From assembly GCA_001599935.1 (NCBI GenBank), contig BCIJ01000006.1:1-64000 (forward strand): DNA of 64,000 nucleotides, written 5' to 3'. Positions 1 to 10,462 of this stretch are shown here, in pieces. Below the pieces are notes generated by a model. The model was given only the letters and a program-made list of their open reading frames with translations, was not told the origin of the DNA and ran no database searches. Source of the stretch: Holtermannia corniformis (Eukaryota > Basidiomycota > Tremellomycetes > Holtermanniales). Each line of letters begins with the position of its first letter. Positions within the stretch are counted from its first letter, which is position 1. The position numbers were made by a program, and so were the translations under genes.

Positions 1-740
1 CTGGGAGAGGAGCGCAATGTCCTGCCCAGGCCATCAGGGTTGAGTCTGAGCTTTCGCAGCGACAGTTTCCAGTGCGAAACTGCGGCCCATATGCATTTGC
101 CTTGCTGTCAGCCAGCGTAGCGTTCNATGCACGGCGANTAAGCTCGCTCCCACAGTCAGAGTGTTGCGCCGGCACAGCGGCGAACAGCACTGCAAAATCC
201 GTCTGAAGGCTGCGACATGATGCGACTTGCACACCCAGCCTTGTACTCTTCTGCCCTCNAGAGCGCTCCCCGCCAGCGGGAGACGTCCTGACGCATGCAG
301 AGAGACTTCGACGACGCTACATCCGCGTGTCTGAGGACAATCACCATCCTCTCAGGGCTAGTACTCCCTGGATCGCACCACATCGGTNCGAGCACCTTGC
401 GTCTGCCCTCTCGTCTCCCCTCGCTGGGGATGCGCCGAGACGCTTGCATATCAAAGCAAAGTGCTGACTCCACCAAGTACAACCTTGCTCCGGTGTTACN
501 CAGAGATCGGTCGACTGCGGAACTGCGAAACATCTTCGCACACTCTTTGTGTCTGCCCCACCGTCCCCTCGCACTGAGGATGCTCCGGCACGCATGCAAT
601 TCAAAACAAAGAGAGGACTCATCTGGATTCAGCATCCACATCGCCGCCTCGCCACTAGGCAAAACTTCATGTCCTGCGATTCGCAGGGCCGCGATGTTTG
701 TAGATAAGTCGTTCCGAGGTCGATGGTAAGCGTTACTCAC
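1..740. repeat. Degenerate ~150-bp tandem repeat with ambiguous bases
   Basis: Three diverged units can be lined up, beginning near 250, 400 and 548. Each carries a 'tctgccc' core followed by 'cccctcgc' or a similar string and a 'gcatgca'-like end. Read in the reverse frame, the pattern SxLCF recurs with a 50-codon step (about 150 nt), so the period is close to 150 bp. Both strands stay open over several hundred bases, which fits a repeat better than a gene. Unresolved bases occur at 126, 138, 259, 388 and 500, which suggests assembly trouble. No gene is called here. Confidence 0.45.
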
Positions 741-1055
741 CCCTCCCCTACAACTTTAAGGGTTGTTGTCCGCAACAACGCCCGTCGACAAGTGTAGGGT
801 GGCGAATCCGCTCTGATCACCAGATGTGGAGAAACCACACTAGAGCGTCCTACTAAAAGCGTCCCTAGTAGTCCAGTAGTGTGGGTGGGCCTTGGCCGGC
901 CCTGCGCGTGTGTTTTATCGAGAAAGTACGAAGTTTGTAAAATAGACTGTGGTTGTTCGTTTGATGATGAAATGCGATGATGCGACTGCAGTCGCAGTCG
1001 CACCAAATCGCACGAACTACAATTTGGTCCCGTCTCAACTCAGAGCTTCCAGCTC
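741..1055. other. Gene-free spacer before the retroelement fragment
   Basis: No convincing coding region is seen. A 'ctgcagtcgcagtcgc' stretch near 986 is locally repetitive. The segment may include retroelement or LTR-derived sequence, because integrase coding starts abruptly just after it, but no matching second LTR could be found in the window. Confidence 0.3.
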
Positions 1056-2087
1056 TCTCCAGCGTCTCTGATCCCGTTGACCGTCTATGGTCCCAGTTCC
1101 TCGCACCTCCCGGTTCGTCTTCACCACAACGTTTTCTCGAAACACGGCTTACCAGACTCCATCGTATCCGACCGCGGGTCGGTCTACACGTCGAAATTCT
1201 GGGAAGCGCTGAGCGGAATCCTGGGTTTCGCCCTCGATGTTAGCACGGCGTTTCACCCACAATCCGACGGACAGACCGAGATCGTCAACCAGTGGCTCGA
1301 GCAGTATCTGAGGTGCTATACCAACTACGCGCAGTCAGACTGGTCCGAGTTACTCCCATTGGCCGAATTCGCGTATAACAACTCCACACACTCGGCAACA
1401 GGAGTCTCCCCATTCGCAGCAAACAAAGGCTTTAACCCGAAAGCATCCGCCGTCACGGCGGAAACCCAGATTCCGCAGTTCGTACCCGCCGCTTTCGACA
1501 TGGCGAACGAAATGCACGAAGTACAACAATTCCTCAAGACGCAGATCCAATCCGCAAACGACCGTTACTCCAAGGCGTACAACAAACACCGACAACCCAC
1601 ACCCGTCTTCGCACCCGGCGATCTCGTCATGCTCAAGGCAGCAAACATCAAGACCCTACGACCCTCGAAGAAGCTCGACGATCGTAACTACGGCCCATTC
1701 CCCATCATCGAAGGTGTAGGTTCCGAACCGCACCTCGCATACCGCATCCGCCTCCCCCCAAACCTCCGTATTCACAATGTCTTTCACGTCTCCCTCATCC
1801 AAAAGTTCAAACCCTCCGACAACACCCTCCGACCAACACCTCCGCCTCAAATTCTAGCACCTCCGACAGCAGAAGGGGACGAACGTTTCGACGTAGAAAC
1901 CCTTCTCGCTTGCGAAAAGCGCAACCGCGCCTTTTTTTACCTTGTCAAATGGCTCGACTACGACGAATCCGAAAATTCATGGGAACCGTATGCGAACCTC
2001 AAACACCTTACCCAAAAACTACACCAATTCCACTCCGAACACCCTGACTCCCCCGCCCCACCAACATACTCCGCCCTGCGGAAATGA
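1056..2087 (+). mobile_element. Ty3/gypsy retrotransposon fragment: integrase C-terminal half with chromodomain
   Basis: The frame from about 1056 to 2087 encodes the end of a Ty3/gypsy Pol polyprotein. Visible parts, in order, are the HGLPDSIVSDRG block with the second catalytic Asp of the DDE triad, the SDGQTE block with the Glu, the LAEFAYN motif, a basic GPF-type stretch (YGPFPI), IHNVFHVSLIQ, and a C-terminal chromodomain (FYLVKWLDYD...NSWEP). The first catalytic Asp, RNase H, reverse transcriptase, protease and gag are absent, and residues before HGLPD are already degenerate. The element is therefore 5'-truncated and not autonomous. The chromodomain marks the chromovirus clade, which targets marked chromatin. 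The stop codon lies inside a perfect palindrome (2077-2097). Confidence 0.9.
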
Positions 2088-2097
2088 ACTTTCCGCA

Positions 2098-2367
2098 TAA
2101 AGAAAACATCACATCCGCCCCATACCAATCACCTATAAAAACAAAGCACTCAGTAATCCCGCAAGACACGTAACCGTAATCCCGCAAGAAAAGTCACTGT
2201 AACTCCGCAAGACACGTAACCGTATAATCACAAGACCGTTGTACAACCGCAAAACTTCACATTCCCTTCCATTTACAACTCGCTTCCCTCCCATACACAA
2301 CCCCCTTCCCCGTACGAAGACCCACCACCCTCCCTGCGGAAACCGCAGCTTCGCACCGTCACCTCCG
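2098..2367. other. Gene-free spacer with short direct repeats
   Basis: This AT-richer stretch follows the integrase stop. The phrase 'gcaagacacgtaaccgta' occurs at about 2162 and again at about 2208, with related 'cgcaaga' copies between them. It may be the untranslated tail or LTR-proximal part of the retroelement. No coding region is seen. Confidence 0.4.
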
Positions 2368-2998
2368 CTACACGAAATCCCCCAACTCGATGTCGGAAGA
2401 CTCAAGATCCGCCGCCTTGCGCTTGGTGGTCCGCGCTTTGGACTCCTTGATGGCCTTCACGAGGGACTTGGCGTGAGGCTTAGTGGCCCGGAAAGCCTGG
2501 AGCTCAGCGGCGGAGAACGTCACGCGAACTGAACCGTCGGCGCGCGCCGGAGTATCCTCGAGCTTAGGTACCAACGTCCCTTGCCAGAAGACCGCCATCT
2601 CCTTGGCAGAAGCCGACGTCTTCGCGTGCAAGAGCGAAGGCATGCTCGCCACCCCACGCCGAGTCTTGGCATCGGGCGGGCGCAACCCGCAGCCGCGGCG
2701 ACCGTGCATGCACCGGACGCAGCTAATGGTCACGTGTCAGTGCAAGAATTTTCCACCGTGCGGAAACCACACTTCCGCATGCCGACGTACCACTTCCCGG
2801 TGATGGCAAACTCCTCCCCCGCCTCAACATCCGTACACTCGACGAAGCAGTACGACATGGCGACCTTGCACTTTGCGCAACGTCGCGCACCGCCAATCGC
2901 CATAAGCCGCTCACTACCGCACAGCTTCAAACCACGGGTGTTGGCGAGGACGGCGAACTCGAGGGCGCAGGCGTCAAGTCAGACTCAGACTCAGCCAT
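2368..2998 (-). pseudogene. Decayed or mis-framed gene with a Cys-pair motif
   Basis: Reverse-strand coding potential is split over frames. An upstream piece has CAKC and a downstream piece has CVRC followed by a Lys-rich tail (KRKAADLE) ending at 2368. The pieces can be joined by a 'gtacgt...ctgac...ttag' intron at about 2725-2793. A further in-frame stop lies near the only good ATG (about 2998). The two Cys pairs suggest a small zinc-binding fold. The family is not recognised. It sits between retroelement sequence and palindromes, so it may be element-derived. Confidence 0.3.
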
Positions 2999-3620
2999 GG
3001 TGGTTGTTCTCGAAGAAGACGACTGCGCGGCCTCGAGGGTTTTTAGGGCANCTCAAAGCCAGCGCACAGACCCGCCGGCGAAAGACCGGTTTCAGCACCG
3101 TCACGACAGTCGCGGTTTGAAACACCGAACCGTTTCAAGTCCATCCTTTGGGGGTTCGACCGCAGTCGAACAGACCGCCCTGCGGAAAGACCCTTTCCGC
3201 ACAAGCAGGGCCCTCTTTGAGGAAGGGACCTATGGACTCACGGAGCTCGTCCTCGTAGGAGGGGGCGACTGTCACGCCTATGGCGGTGTCACGTGGCGAG
3301 TAGCCGCTGCGCGGCGCTCAAGTGCCACTGGTGCTAATCGCACCACTGTCTGTGCGCTGCGGCTGTGCCGCCGCGCCGCGCGCGCCCCTCGTCTTCCGCG
3401 TCGTCTCTTGTTGTATCTACATCGCTCGAATATTATAGTGTTCTCTCTATTCTCGCTTGTCGATCCTCTCGGTTCCTCGTAGTGCGGAACCTCGCTTTCC
3501 GCCGCGCGATCCAGAGTCCCGCTTCTCGGAGGCAGATCTTCGCCGATCTGGCCTCGCCCTTTGGAGCCATAGTCCCCTCTAGACGAGGCTCTCACACAAG
3601 CCCCCGAAGTATCAAGAGAC
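2999..3620. other. Palindrome-rich gene-free stretch
   Basis: No supported coding region. It holds several palindromes, one ambiguous base (3051) and a GC-rich low-complexity stretch at 3355-3400. The open frames on both strands look like compositional shadows. Confidence 0.4.
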
Positions 3621-3624
3621 GCAG

Positions 3625-3795
3625 ACATGTTACGGATTTTACGGAATCCGTCACGTCCGTAAAGAGGGTTTTTTGGCTTGACGGATTACGGATTCCGTAC
3701 CGTCCGTCATTGACGGATCCGTCTGTTACGGATTTCAAAGGCTACGGATCCGTATGACAGATTATGTAAGCAAAAATCCGTCAACGGATGCCCTG
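3625..3795. repeat. Cluster of ACGGAT / ATCCGT palindromic repeats
   Basis: The hexamer ACGGAT or its complement ATCCGT occurs about ten times within roughly 170 bp. Two sites are the full self-complementary 10-mer ACGGATCCGT (about 3714 and 3744). Near-palindromes such as tacggattccgta and acggaatccgt sit between them. The whole block could fold into overlapping hairpins or serve as an array of dyad binding sites. Confidence 0.7.
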
Positions 3796-3925
3796 GATTG
3801 AGTACGATCATACTACTTGGGCCCTAGCAATTGATATGTATAGCTCGAGACTGTCTTCAGGCACAGGGCGACTACGTGCTACTGGTGTGCCCATGAGCCC
3901 GTCCTTTCAGCTTTTGTTATATCTA

Positions 3926-4102
3926 TCAATGCAGTGACTGCAACAAATCCTCAGCAAAGCGGGCCCCTGCGTCGACATAGCAGGTAATTGGCAGGTCATG
4001 GAGACCCATGAGGACAAATACCTTGCGGACGGGTAGTATGTTGCAGCCGTGGGCTGACTTCTCTGCTCGCATGGGGTCAATAACATGGTACGCCCGTGTC
4101 AT
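3926..4102 (-). CDS. Possible 58-residue protein or 3' gene remnant
   Basis: An uninterrupted frame runs from ATG at 4102 to a stop at 3926. It reads MTRAYHVIDPMRAEK..., passes through a hydrophobic stretch (VRKVFVLMGLHDLPITCYVD) and ends with FAEDLLQSLH. The composition is protein-like, but the family is not recognised. It lies just downstream of the MDP-1 stop on the same strand, so it could also be a remnant of a lost gene or chance. Confidence 0.25.
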   Translation of the reverse strand: MTRAYHVIDPMRAEKSAHGCNILPVRKVFVLMGLHDLPITCYVDAGARFAEDLLQSLH

Positions 4103-4180
4103 ATGCTTATGACTCCTCCTGAACAGACGGACGTGTATGTATAGCGACTGAAGCTCGTCCCAGCCAGCTCAAACACCCGC

Positions 4181-5028
4181 CTACAACCCACCGGGGCCCT
4201 TTCGGCCGTGACGTTTCCGCCAAGCCTTGAGACCCTTCTCTACCAACGCCTTGTCAGTGCCAGACGTGACAAGCTGCATGGTGACGCCAAGCTGCTCGAC
4301 CTCTTTGTTGCGCGATTCATCATCGAAAAAGAGCTGTGCAAGTAAGTAATGTCTCAACAGCCGGCACGTACCATCTCTTCGTATGGGATGCCCGTCTTGC
4401 GATGGATCTCGCGAAAGTGACGTAGCTTGGAGCCTGAGCCTGTCAGAACCGAGCTGCTACACGAGTACCGGACCAACCAGGATAGATCTCCAGCTGTTAT
4501 TGTGTCAGGTTCACCCTGGTACCATGGAGAGCGTACCGTATCAAAGAATTTGACCGCCTTGAATGACTCGCCACCCTTCTGACCTGGCATCAGCAGCATA
4601 CCAAGAGCTTCTCTTGCTCTATGGACAAGTCAGCCTGGATATCGTCAACATTCCAACATACAGCTCCTTTGCACTCGTCCGACTAGCAGCCGCGACATGG
4701 ATGTTGCGATCTCGGAGGTTTTGTAGGATAGCCGGCACTTCACGGTAGAATGCCAGGGTATCTCCTCGCCTGTATGTTAAGCCTCGCTTGACAGAGCAAT
4801 GACTCACCGGTCAACCAGCTCGTTGATGGTCTGGCCTTGACGTCGCAAAGGGGGTGTGATATGGGTCTATCGCGCATGAGCTGTTTGCAAGAGTCGGGCA
4901 GACGCACATCAATCCATAGATCCCGCAGCGTGTAGCTGCGACGAGCATCAGTGACGACCGCTCACCGACCGCATCGCTTACTCGAGGTCGAATACGACAC
5001 ATTTTGGCCACTCTGCTTCCTCAGCCAT
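4181..5028 (-). CDS. Magnesium-dependent phosphatase 1 (MDP-1), HAD superfamily
   Basis: Eight exons joined by short introns give a protein of about 185 residues, the usual MDP-1 size. The start MAEEAEWPK leads into VVFDLE-YTL, the HAD motif I region. The family usually has DxDxT, and here the second acidic residue is Glu. Then come WIDTHITPP, the motif II block AAASRTSAKE, LEIYPGSGSKLRHF with the substrate-contact Lys, and motif IV LFFDDESRN. The C-terminus is basic (RKRHGRKGPGGL). Known family members are small cytosolic phosphatases acting on phosphotyrosine or on glycated-sugar phosphates. The gene shares a ~150-bp divergent promoter with the monooxygenase. Identification is firm; substrate is inferred. 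Confidence 0.9.
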
Positions 5029-5176
5029 CTCCAGTCTTGCGAACGCAGACGTTCCAGAGGAGAGTGCACAAAAGTTAGTGCACCGAGTGAGCGGGGCCCC
5101 TGCGCACATGGTGGCGATCGGGTCCGTGCGTCGGCCATCAGCTGTGCAGCTGTTTGGCAGCTTACAGCGTCTGAGG

Positions 5177-7441
5177 ATGCCCGTAGCAGCAGCTCCCTTG
5201 GCAGAGACCACCCCATGCTTGGTGATCGGTGGTGGGCCTTCCGGACTGGTCGCGTTGAAGACATATCTTCGGCACGGACCGGCTTCGGACAATGCGCCCA
5301 TGCTGGTAGAGATGGAGGATGGGATCGGGGGGACGTTCAGGTACGTCCCAGATCACTGTCTAAGCTCGCTGACACTCGCAGATACCGAGGCTATGAGAAC
5401 GCCGAGCTCGTCAGCAGCAAGCAGTTGACCTGTTTTACTTTCGGTCAGTCTTGCCGATATCTCCCGTTCATGCTCATGTCATAGCTTCCCACTCTCTGCG
5501 CCAGATCACCCATCTCTCCCAGCCTACGTCGAGTATCTGCATGACTATGCTACCCACTTCGACCTCTGGAAGTACATCCACCTCAACACCGCGGTCAGGG
5601 CCGTGCGACGAAATCCAGTTGCAGAAAGTAGGTATCGACACCTGGTAACTGTCAAGTTCGGTGGACAAGAGAGGGAGATACATACCGAGCGACTTGTTGT
5701 AACTTCAGGTCTGCATGTCAAGCCCAACATCCCGGAGATCCCTGGTCTTGGTGGCGAGAATGGTCTTAAATGGATTCACTCGAGTGAATACCATTCGTCA
5801 ACGCAGCTAGCGGGCAAAAAGGTGCTTGTACTCGGCGCAGGAGAGACTGGCATGGATATCGCATACGCGGCGATCGTCGGCGGTGCTGAAAAGACCTGGA
5901 TGGGCATTCGTGGCGGGTGGGTCGCAAGCTGAACAGAGCTGTGCTGAACGCTTGAACAGCTTCTTGTCATTCCCAAAGGTGCTCAACAACTTCCGCGTAC
6001 TCGGCACCACCTTCGACGGCAATCTCCCTATCGATGGGCTGATCACTAATCTGTTTGAGACGGCATATGTACACCCATGGGTGGCAATGAGCCATTTGCG
6101 ATGGTTGTGAGTGGCACTCGGAGACCAGTGACTGCGCTGACGCTGCCAGTGTGTCAGACTTTGTTATTCGGAGAGTGTTGTGGGTTCTAACCGGGTGAGT
6201 TCTAGCACCAGCCTCAGCAGACTGACTGTTAGTAGAACGGCCGGGTGCAATCAGTGGGCTGGCGAGCTGCCGCCTGAACGTCAAGGCCGAGCCTACGTCT
6301 TCCTGAATAAGTCTGCAAAGGTCCGTTACCGTACTCCTCACTTTGCTAACGCTTATAGGCCATGCAATTCATCAATCGACCGTTTCGCAAGATGTCGCCG
6401 TTGCACTCGCTTCTCTTTCACTATCAAGACCCACCCCTACCGCCTCATCTGCAGAATTCGACGCGAGATCTGACGATTCATGTGGTGCCGTTTCCGACCA
6501 GCTTTGCTGCTGGCCAAGCCGTGTTCCCGCCGCCACCAGAACACCGCAGGAAAGAGACGGCGTGGAAGCAAGACTGCCGTCCCGACTTGGTCGTGCTATG
6601 CACTGGGTATCTCCAAGATTGGAGCTGGCTGGGTAGGGGCTATGTCAAAGGCCCTTTGCATTGCGGGATTCGCGGGATATGCGACGCAAGTGACACGAGT
6701 GTTGCTTTCATAGGTTTTGTGCGTCCAGGCGTTGGTAAGTCTCGCAACTCTCTGCACTCGCTCACGTCAGGCGCCATCCCACCCATCGCCGAGATGCAAG
6801 CGCAGCTGTGGATACAGCTCACTCAGGGCAATGTGCCGGTCCCAACCTCACCAGACACGTACCACTTACTAGTAAACCCCGCAGCAAGAATACAGTACGG
6901 CGTGGACCATTCGGCATACATGTCTACGTTAGCCAAGGACATTGGCTCTGCTCCAAGCTTGCCGCGGCTGATTCGCGAGCACGGCGGGTTCATTGCCTTG
7001 ATCTACTCGTGGGTGCAGCGATCCGCGAGCCACGCTCACGTCAGGTTCGGAGCAGCGTTCCCGACTTTCTACCGCCTCCTCGGGCCTTTCCAATCCGAGT
7101 CGGCCCCCGGGATCGTCACGAGCGAGCTCTGGGAGACTATCACGCGCCGCGGCGTCGTCGGCAACGTTTTCATGGGCGTCATTCCCATGGTGCGTATTGT
7201 CTCGCCTGCGGGTGACCTACTGCTGATCGCCGAGGTGTCCGGATACATAGGCTTTTTATGCGTGCGTGCCTCGAGCTCACGAGTGGATTTGTGTGCGAGC
7301 GTGACTGACCCTTTGCACAGGGTCGTCAACGCGCTTGCGCTTGCACTAGAAATCGGCTGGGTTCTGTTGGCGCCCGTCGTTGGTATACAACCGCCGTCGG
7401 GCTACTTTGCGCGACCGGGTCCGAAAGTGGCAGCACGGTGA
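5177..7441 (+). CDS. Flavin-containing monooxygenase-like oxidoreductase
   Basis: A multi-exon gene. The N-terminus holds an FAD-binding Rossmann motif (CLVIGGGPSGLVAL), followed by EMEDGIGGTFRYRGYENAEL typical of FMOs. The FMO-type His segment (WIHSSEYHSS) lies just before the NADPH-binding motif VLGAGETGMDIA. Later come LVVLCTGY and FVRPGVGAIPP, which close the two-dinucleotide-binding fold. The C-terminal ~100 residues are hydrophobic (MGVIPM, then VVNALALALEIGWVLL) and probably anchor the protein in a membrane. The ATG at 5177 was chosen because GGGPSG then lies near residue 17, as in relatives; an in-frame codon at 5078 is possible. Introns include 5342-5382 and 6736-6771. Substrate is not predictable. 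Confidence 0.85.
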
Positions 7442-7489
7442 TGAGCCTTGCATCTAGGTCGTGTATGCATGTCGTGATTATACGTATCG

Positions 7490-9238
7490 TCAAAGCTTGT
7501 CCAGTAGACCCGCTACCGCCTCGTCCTCTGGACTACTCGCAGCCCGACCATCCATCTCCTCCTCGCCGTCAGCTTCGGCACCAGCGTCGTCGTCTGCCGC
7601 CTCGTCGTCGCTGCCGTCCTCGTATGCTTTACTCAGGACTGGGTGACCGCTCTGTGGGCGGATCTCGGCCGCACGCCCGGCCGCAACTTTGACCCACTTG
7701 CGCCACCACTTGCCGACGACTCGCTTGACGCTGTCGTCAACACCCAGGTATTCGATGTTCTTGACCAGACCCTGCCACGAAACGGTGCCTTTACTCAGTG
7801 CGCTCTCCAGCGCTTGCGAGTTGCCCCTGCTACATTAGCTCGCTCAGTGGGTTGGGTTCGACATACCAATATAGCCAATGCAGCAGCACGCCAAAGCTGG
7901 CTGGGTCGGGTAATGGTACATACAAGGCTGCAGAGGCACCAGCTGGAGTTGGCAACACCCGCGCACCCTTTATAGAGGGTGATCTTGGTGTTGGTGACGC
8001 TGGCGGCCCGTCGCTTGAATCGATAGGCGATGGCGGTACGGGTAGGTCGAGATGTGAAGGCGTTGACGAGAGTAGCGTACGGAACAGGGATGATTGGGTG
8101 ATGAGATAGTCTTGATGTAAAGGGAATGTCAACACCTGCGCAGCATTATCAGCACCGCCTTGACAAGTTCCCAAACGAGACCGACCCTGACCTCCGTCAT
8201 GCCGGGCGCGCTGCCTCGGCGACCTCGAACATCTCGATGAGCAGAGACGACGTTGCGTCCGCTGATCATGCCTGATACTGTCGGAGTTGGAGGCCAGAAT
8301 GAGCGCTGTGGCTGGTTCGAATGTACAGAGTCGGCGGTGAGGGGTGGCTCGCCAGTCGCAGGAGAACTCGTCGGCGACCGCGGCAGCGGTACAACTACGC
8401 TGTCAGCCAGTGTGGACAGCACTGCATACCACTCACGGACGGTACAGTCTGCAGTCTCTGGATGCTCCCAAAAGTGTTGCGCAAGGTTGTTCAGGCTCTT
8501 GATCACGTAGCCCTTGGGTATACCCTCCAACCGCGAGCGCTTTGCCGAGCGGGGCGACGGCTCCAGGCCCAGTGATGTACGCGTAGCCGATGTGGGCGTT
8601 GGAGCGGAATGGTACCGCGGGGTCATGACCGGCGGAGCAAGACCTGTGGCCGGTGTTCCAGGTATACCCAACGGCCGCACAGTATACCCCGAGTGATGGA
8701 AAGCGGGCGAGTAGAGTGGCGATGGCGGTACGCGCAGTGCTGCGGGAGTCGTCGGTGTGAACGCGGGGTGTTCAGGCGCAGATCGAGGCAAGTGCCGTGG
8801 CGAAGGAAACGCAGGTGCCTTGCGTCGTTTTCCGCTCGACGCAGAGAGCGAACCAGATGGCGACGAGAGCCGTGAGCTCGAAGGCTCGCCGTTGCTAGGA
8901 GGCATAGGAGGCGTCGTCACACGAGGCGACATGGCCGACGCGGGCGGTCGAAATGAAGATGCGCTGACTCTACGTGAAGAGGGGGACCCCCGGGCGAGCG
9001 GCGAGTGCGAGTAAGGGTGAGAGCTCGAGAGCGACCTGGCCGAGAGCTCGTAAGGGTGTGGACGACGAGAGTGCAGGGTCGAGCTGGAACTGGTAGCGAT
9101 TGGACTTGGTCGTGTCCGCTTGCTCACGGCGGCCTGAACAATCTCAGAGACGGCTGCATACCCGACAGGCGCCGTCGCCTGAGCGCCGTCGGTCGGCCAG
9201 CTCGCGTCTTGGCCGGTTGCAGGCTCGTTTGCCGGCAT
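7490..9238 (-). CDS. BTB/POZ-domain protein with long disordered N-terminus
   Basis: The first ~350 residues are rich in Ser, Pro and Arg and contain basic clusters (GKRRKAP, AKRSRL) that may serve as nuclear localisation signals. A segment GYVIKSLNNLAQHFWEHPETA precedes the BTB-like part, which reads VLTFPLHQDYLITQSSLFRTLL and continues to FGVLLHWLY. The BTB part crosses two introns. The C-terminal domain (SWQGLVKNIEYLGVDDSVKRVV followed by KWWRKW) ends in a long Asp/Glu tail. ATG 9238 is the first clear in-frame Met; an upstream exon near 9400-9670 is possible. Such proteins often act in transcription, but the role here is unknown. It is divergent to the 10.4-kb gene. Confidence 0.7.
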
Positions 9239-10462
9239 CACTGTCGGCTCCGTGGCTCGAGACAAAAAGCCCGTGCGCAAGCTCGCGTGGTCGGCGTGAT
9301 CTCGATTGGGTCGGCAAGGCTATTGTTTGCAGCTCGCAAAGGCCGAGAGCGCTGGCGATCGCGCAGCTAGGCTGTCAGTGGTGGCGATGGGCAGACGCCG
9401 TCGTCAAGTCGCTTTTCACCAGTGTCTCAGAGGACAAAAGAAGCGGGTCAGCACAAAGGAACCGTTTCGACGTCGTCCGGGCCATCGAGCCCGGTGGGAA
9501 CGCTGCGCCTCGGAGGACAAAGGTTGACTCCAAGGAAGGCGTCGTCGAGGCAGATGGCTCGAGGGATTGTCGTGCGGTGATGGCGATGCAGTTGCTGCTG
9601 CTGCTGCTGCTGCTGCTGACGAAAGGTGCGGTCGTGCAAGCCTTTATGCTTGGGCGTGCCCGCCTTGGCCATTGTCTAAGATCGCTTCTGGTGATCATTT
9701 CAGCTGTCAGCGTCGAGTCGTCAGAACGAGGCTGCTGTGAGATGCAGCGTTGATCAGTATGGCAGGCACGTCAGCACCGTCGCCGTCAGCCGTCTTTCTA
9801 CCTCGCGCTGGTGGTTATCAACAGCTGCTTTCTTATGGGCGTGGCCTCTCGCTCCCTCTCACGGCCGACGCCTGAGCTGATGAAACGCCCCTGATGCTAC
9901 TGACAATGACAGGTGGAGCGAGCACCAGCGGCGCCGAGGGATCGACGTTGGAACCCCCTCCGTTGACTGACAATAGGGGGCGCTCGCAACTCTGTGCGCA
10001 CATCTCTCTGTCGCTTCACCGCTTCACCGCCTCGCCCGTCACGCTCGCCTTCTCCCGCACGGCGAGCCGCATCGTCACTACTGGCACTGGCAACAACGAC
10101 AACGACCACAGCCATCAGCACTCCCTTGCAGCGCACGCAATCACACTGGTCAGTGCTCCCTCCTTGGACCGCGTCGACGCCTTCCACACCCGCTCGAGGT
10201 CCGACCGCGTCCTTTGTTCTGAGCTTATCGTCCGCGCGGCGGCTGCCATCGCCACCTTGTTTCGTGCTGACACGGCTTCTGACCACAGCACAAGCTCGGA
10301 ATCAACATCCACCCTTGACCTCTGACACTTGGCGAGGTGGGTTCGAGGCCGCCCAGGTCCGCGTCAGCACTGACATCATCTTGTGCAGCAACACCTCACT
10401 ACAGCCCAGTCTTCACTGTTCGTCTGGCTCGCGTCGGTGTAGGGGTGGCTGCTGACCGTGCG
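9239..10462. other. Gene-free 1.2-kb intergenic region with a CAG/CTG run
   Basis: This divergent intergenic region has no well-supported exon. A nine-unit GCT (CAG on the other strand) run lies at about 9593-9619. In one reverse frame it would give poly-Gln behind an ATG at 9672, possibly a 5' exon of the BTB gene, but no clean splice into the BTB frame was found. The 9990-10460 part is C/A-rich and reads as promoter or 5' leader. Confidence 0.4.
9590..9620. repeat. Trinucleotide (GCT)n run
   Basis: About nine consecutive GCT triplets, CAG on the reverse strand. Such runs are prone to length change. Whether it is translated as poly-Gln is unresolved. Confidence 0.8.

Larger units (their letters stand above)
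2077..3507. repeat. Dispersed short palindromes TGCGGAA..TTCCGCA
   Basis: At least five copies of one dyad motif occur: 2077-2097 (8-bp arms, loop TGAAC), 2335-2355 (imperfect), 2759-2779 (7-bp arms), 3181-3201 (9-bp arms, loop ACC) and 3483-3501 (imperfect). A different dyad, GTTCGAC-CGCA-GTCGAAC, sits at about 3155-3172. The loops differ while the arms are kept, so arm pairing or dyad symmetry seems to be the conserved feature. Confidence 0.6.

Noticed and set aside
3278..3628. Reverse Arg-rich frame of 116 codons
   Set aside because: Overlaps palindromes and low-complexity GC sequence; no plausible start context or family.
9375..9698. Reverse-strand frame giving Ser- or Gln-runs upstream of the BTB gene
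   Set aside because: The run is a CAG/CTG repeat read in different frames. No splice joins it cleanly to the BTB exon, so it is noted only as a possible 5' exon.
10330..10360. Possible tRNA B-box (GGGTTCGAGGCC)
   Set aside because: No acceptor stem, A-box or cloverleaf could be drawn around it.
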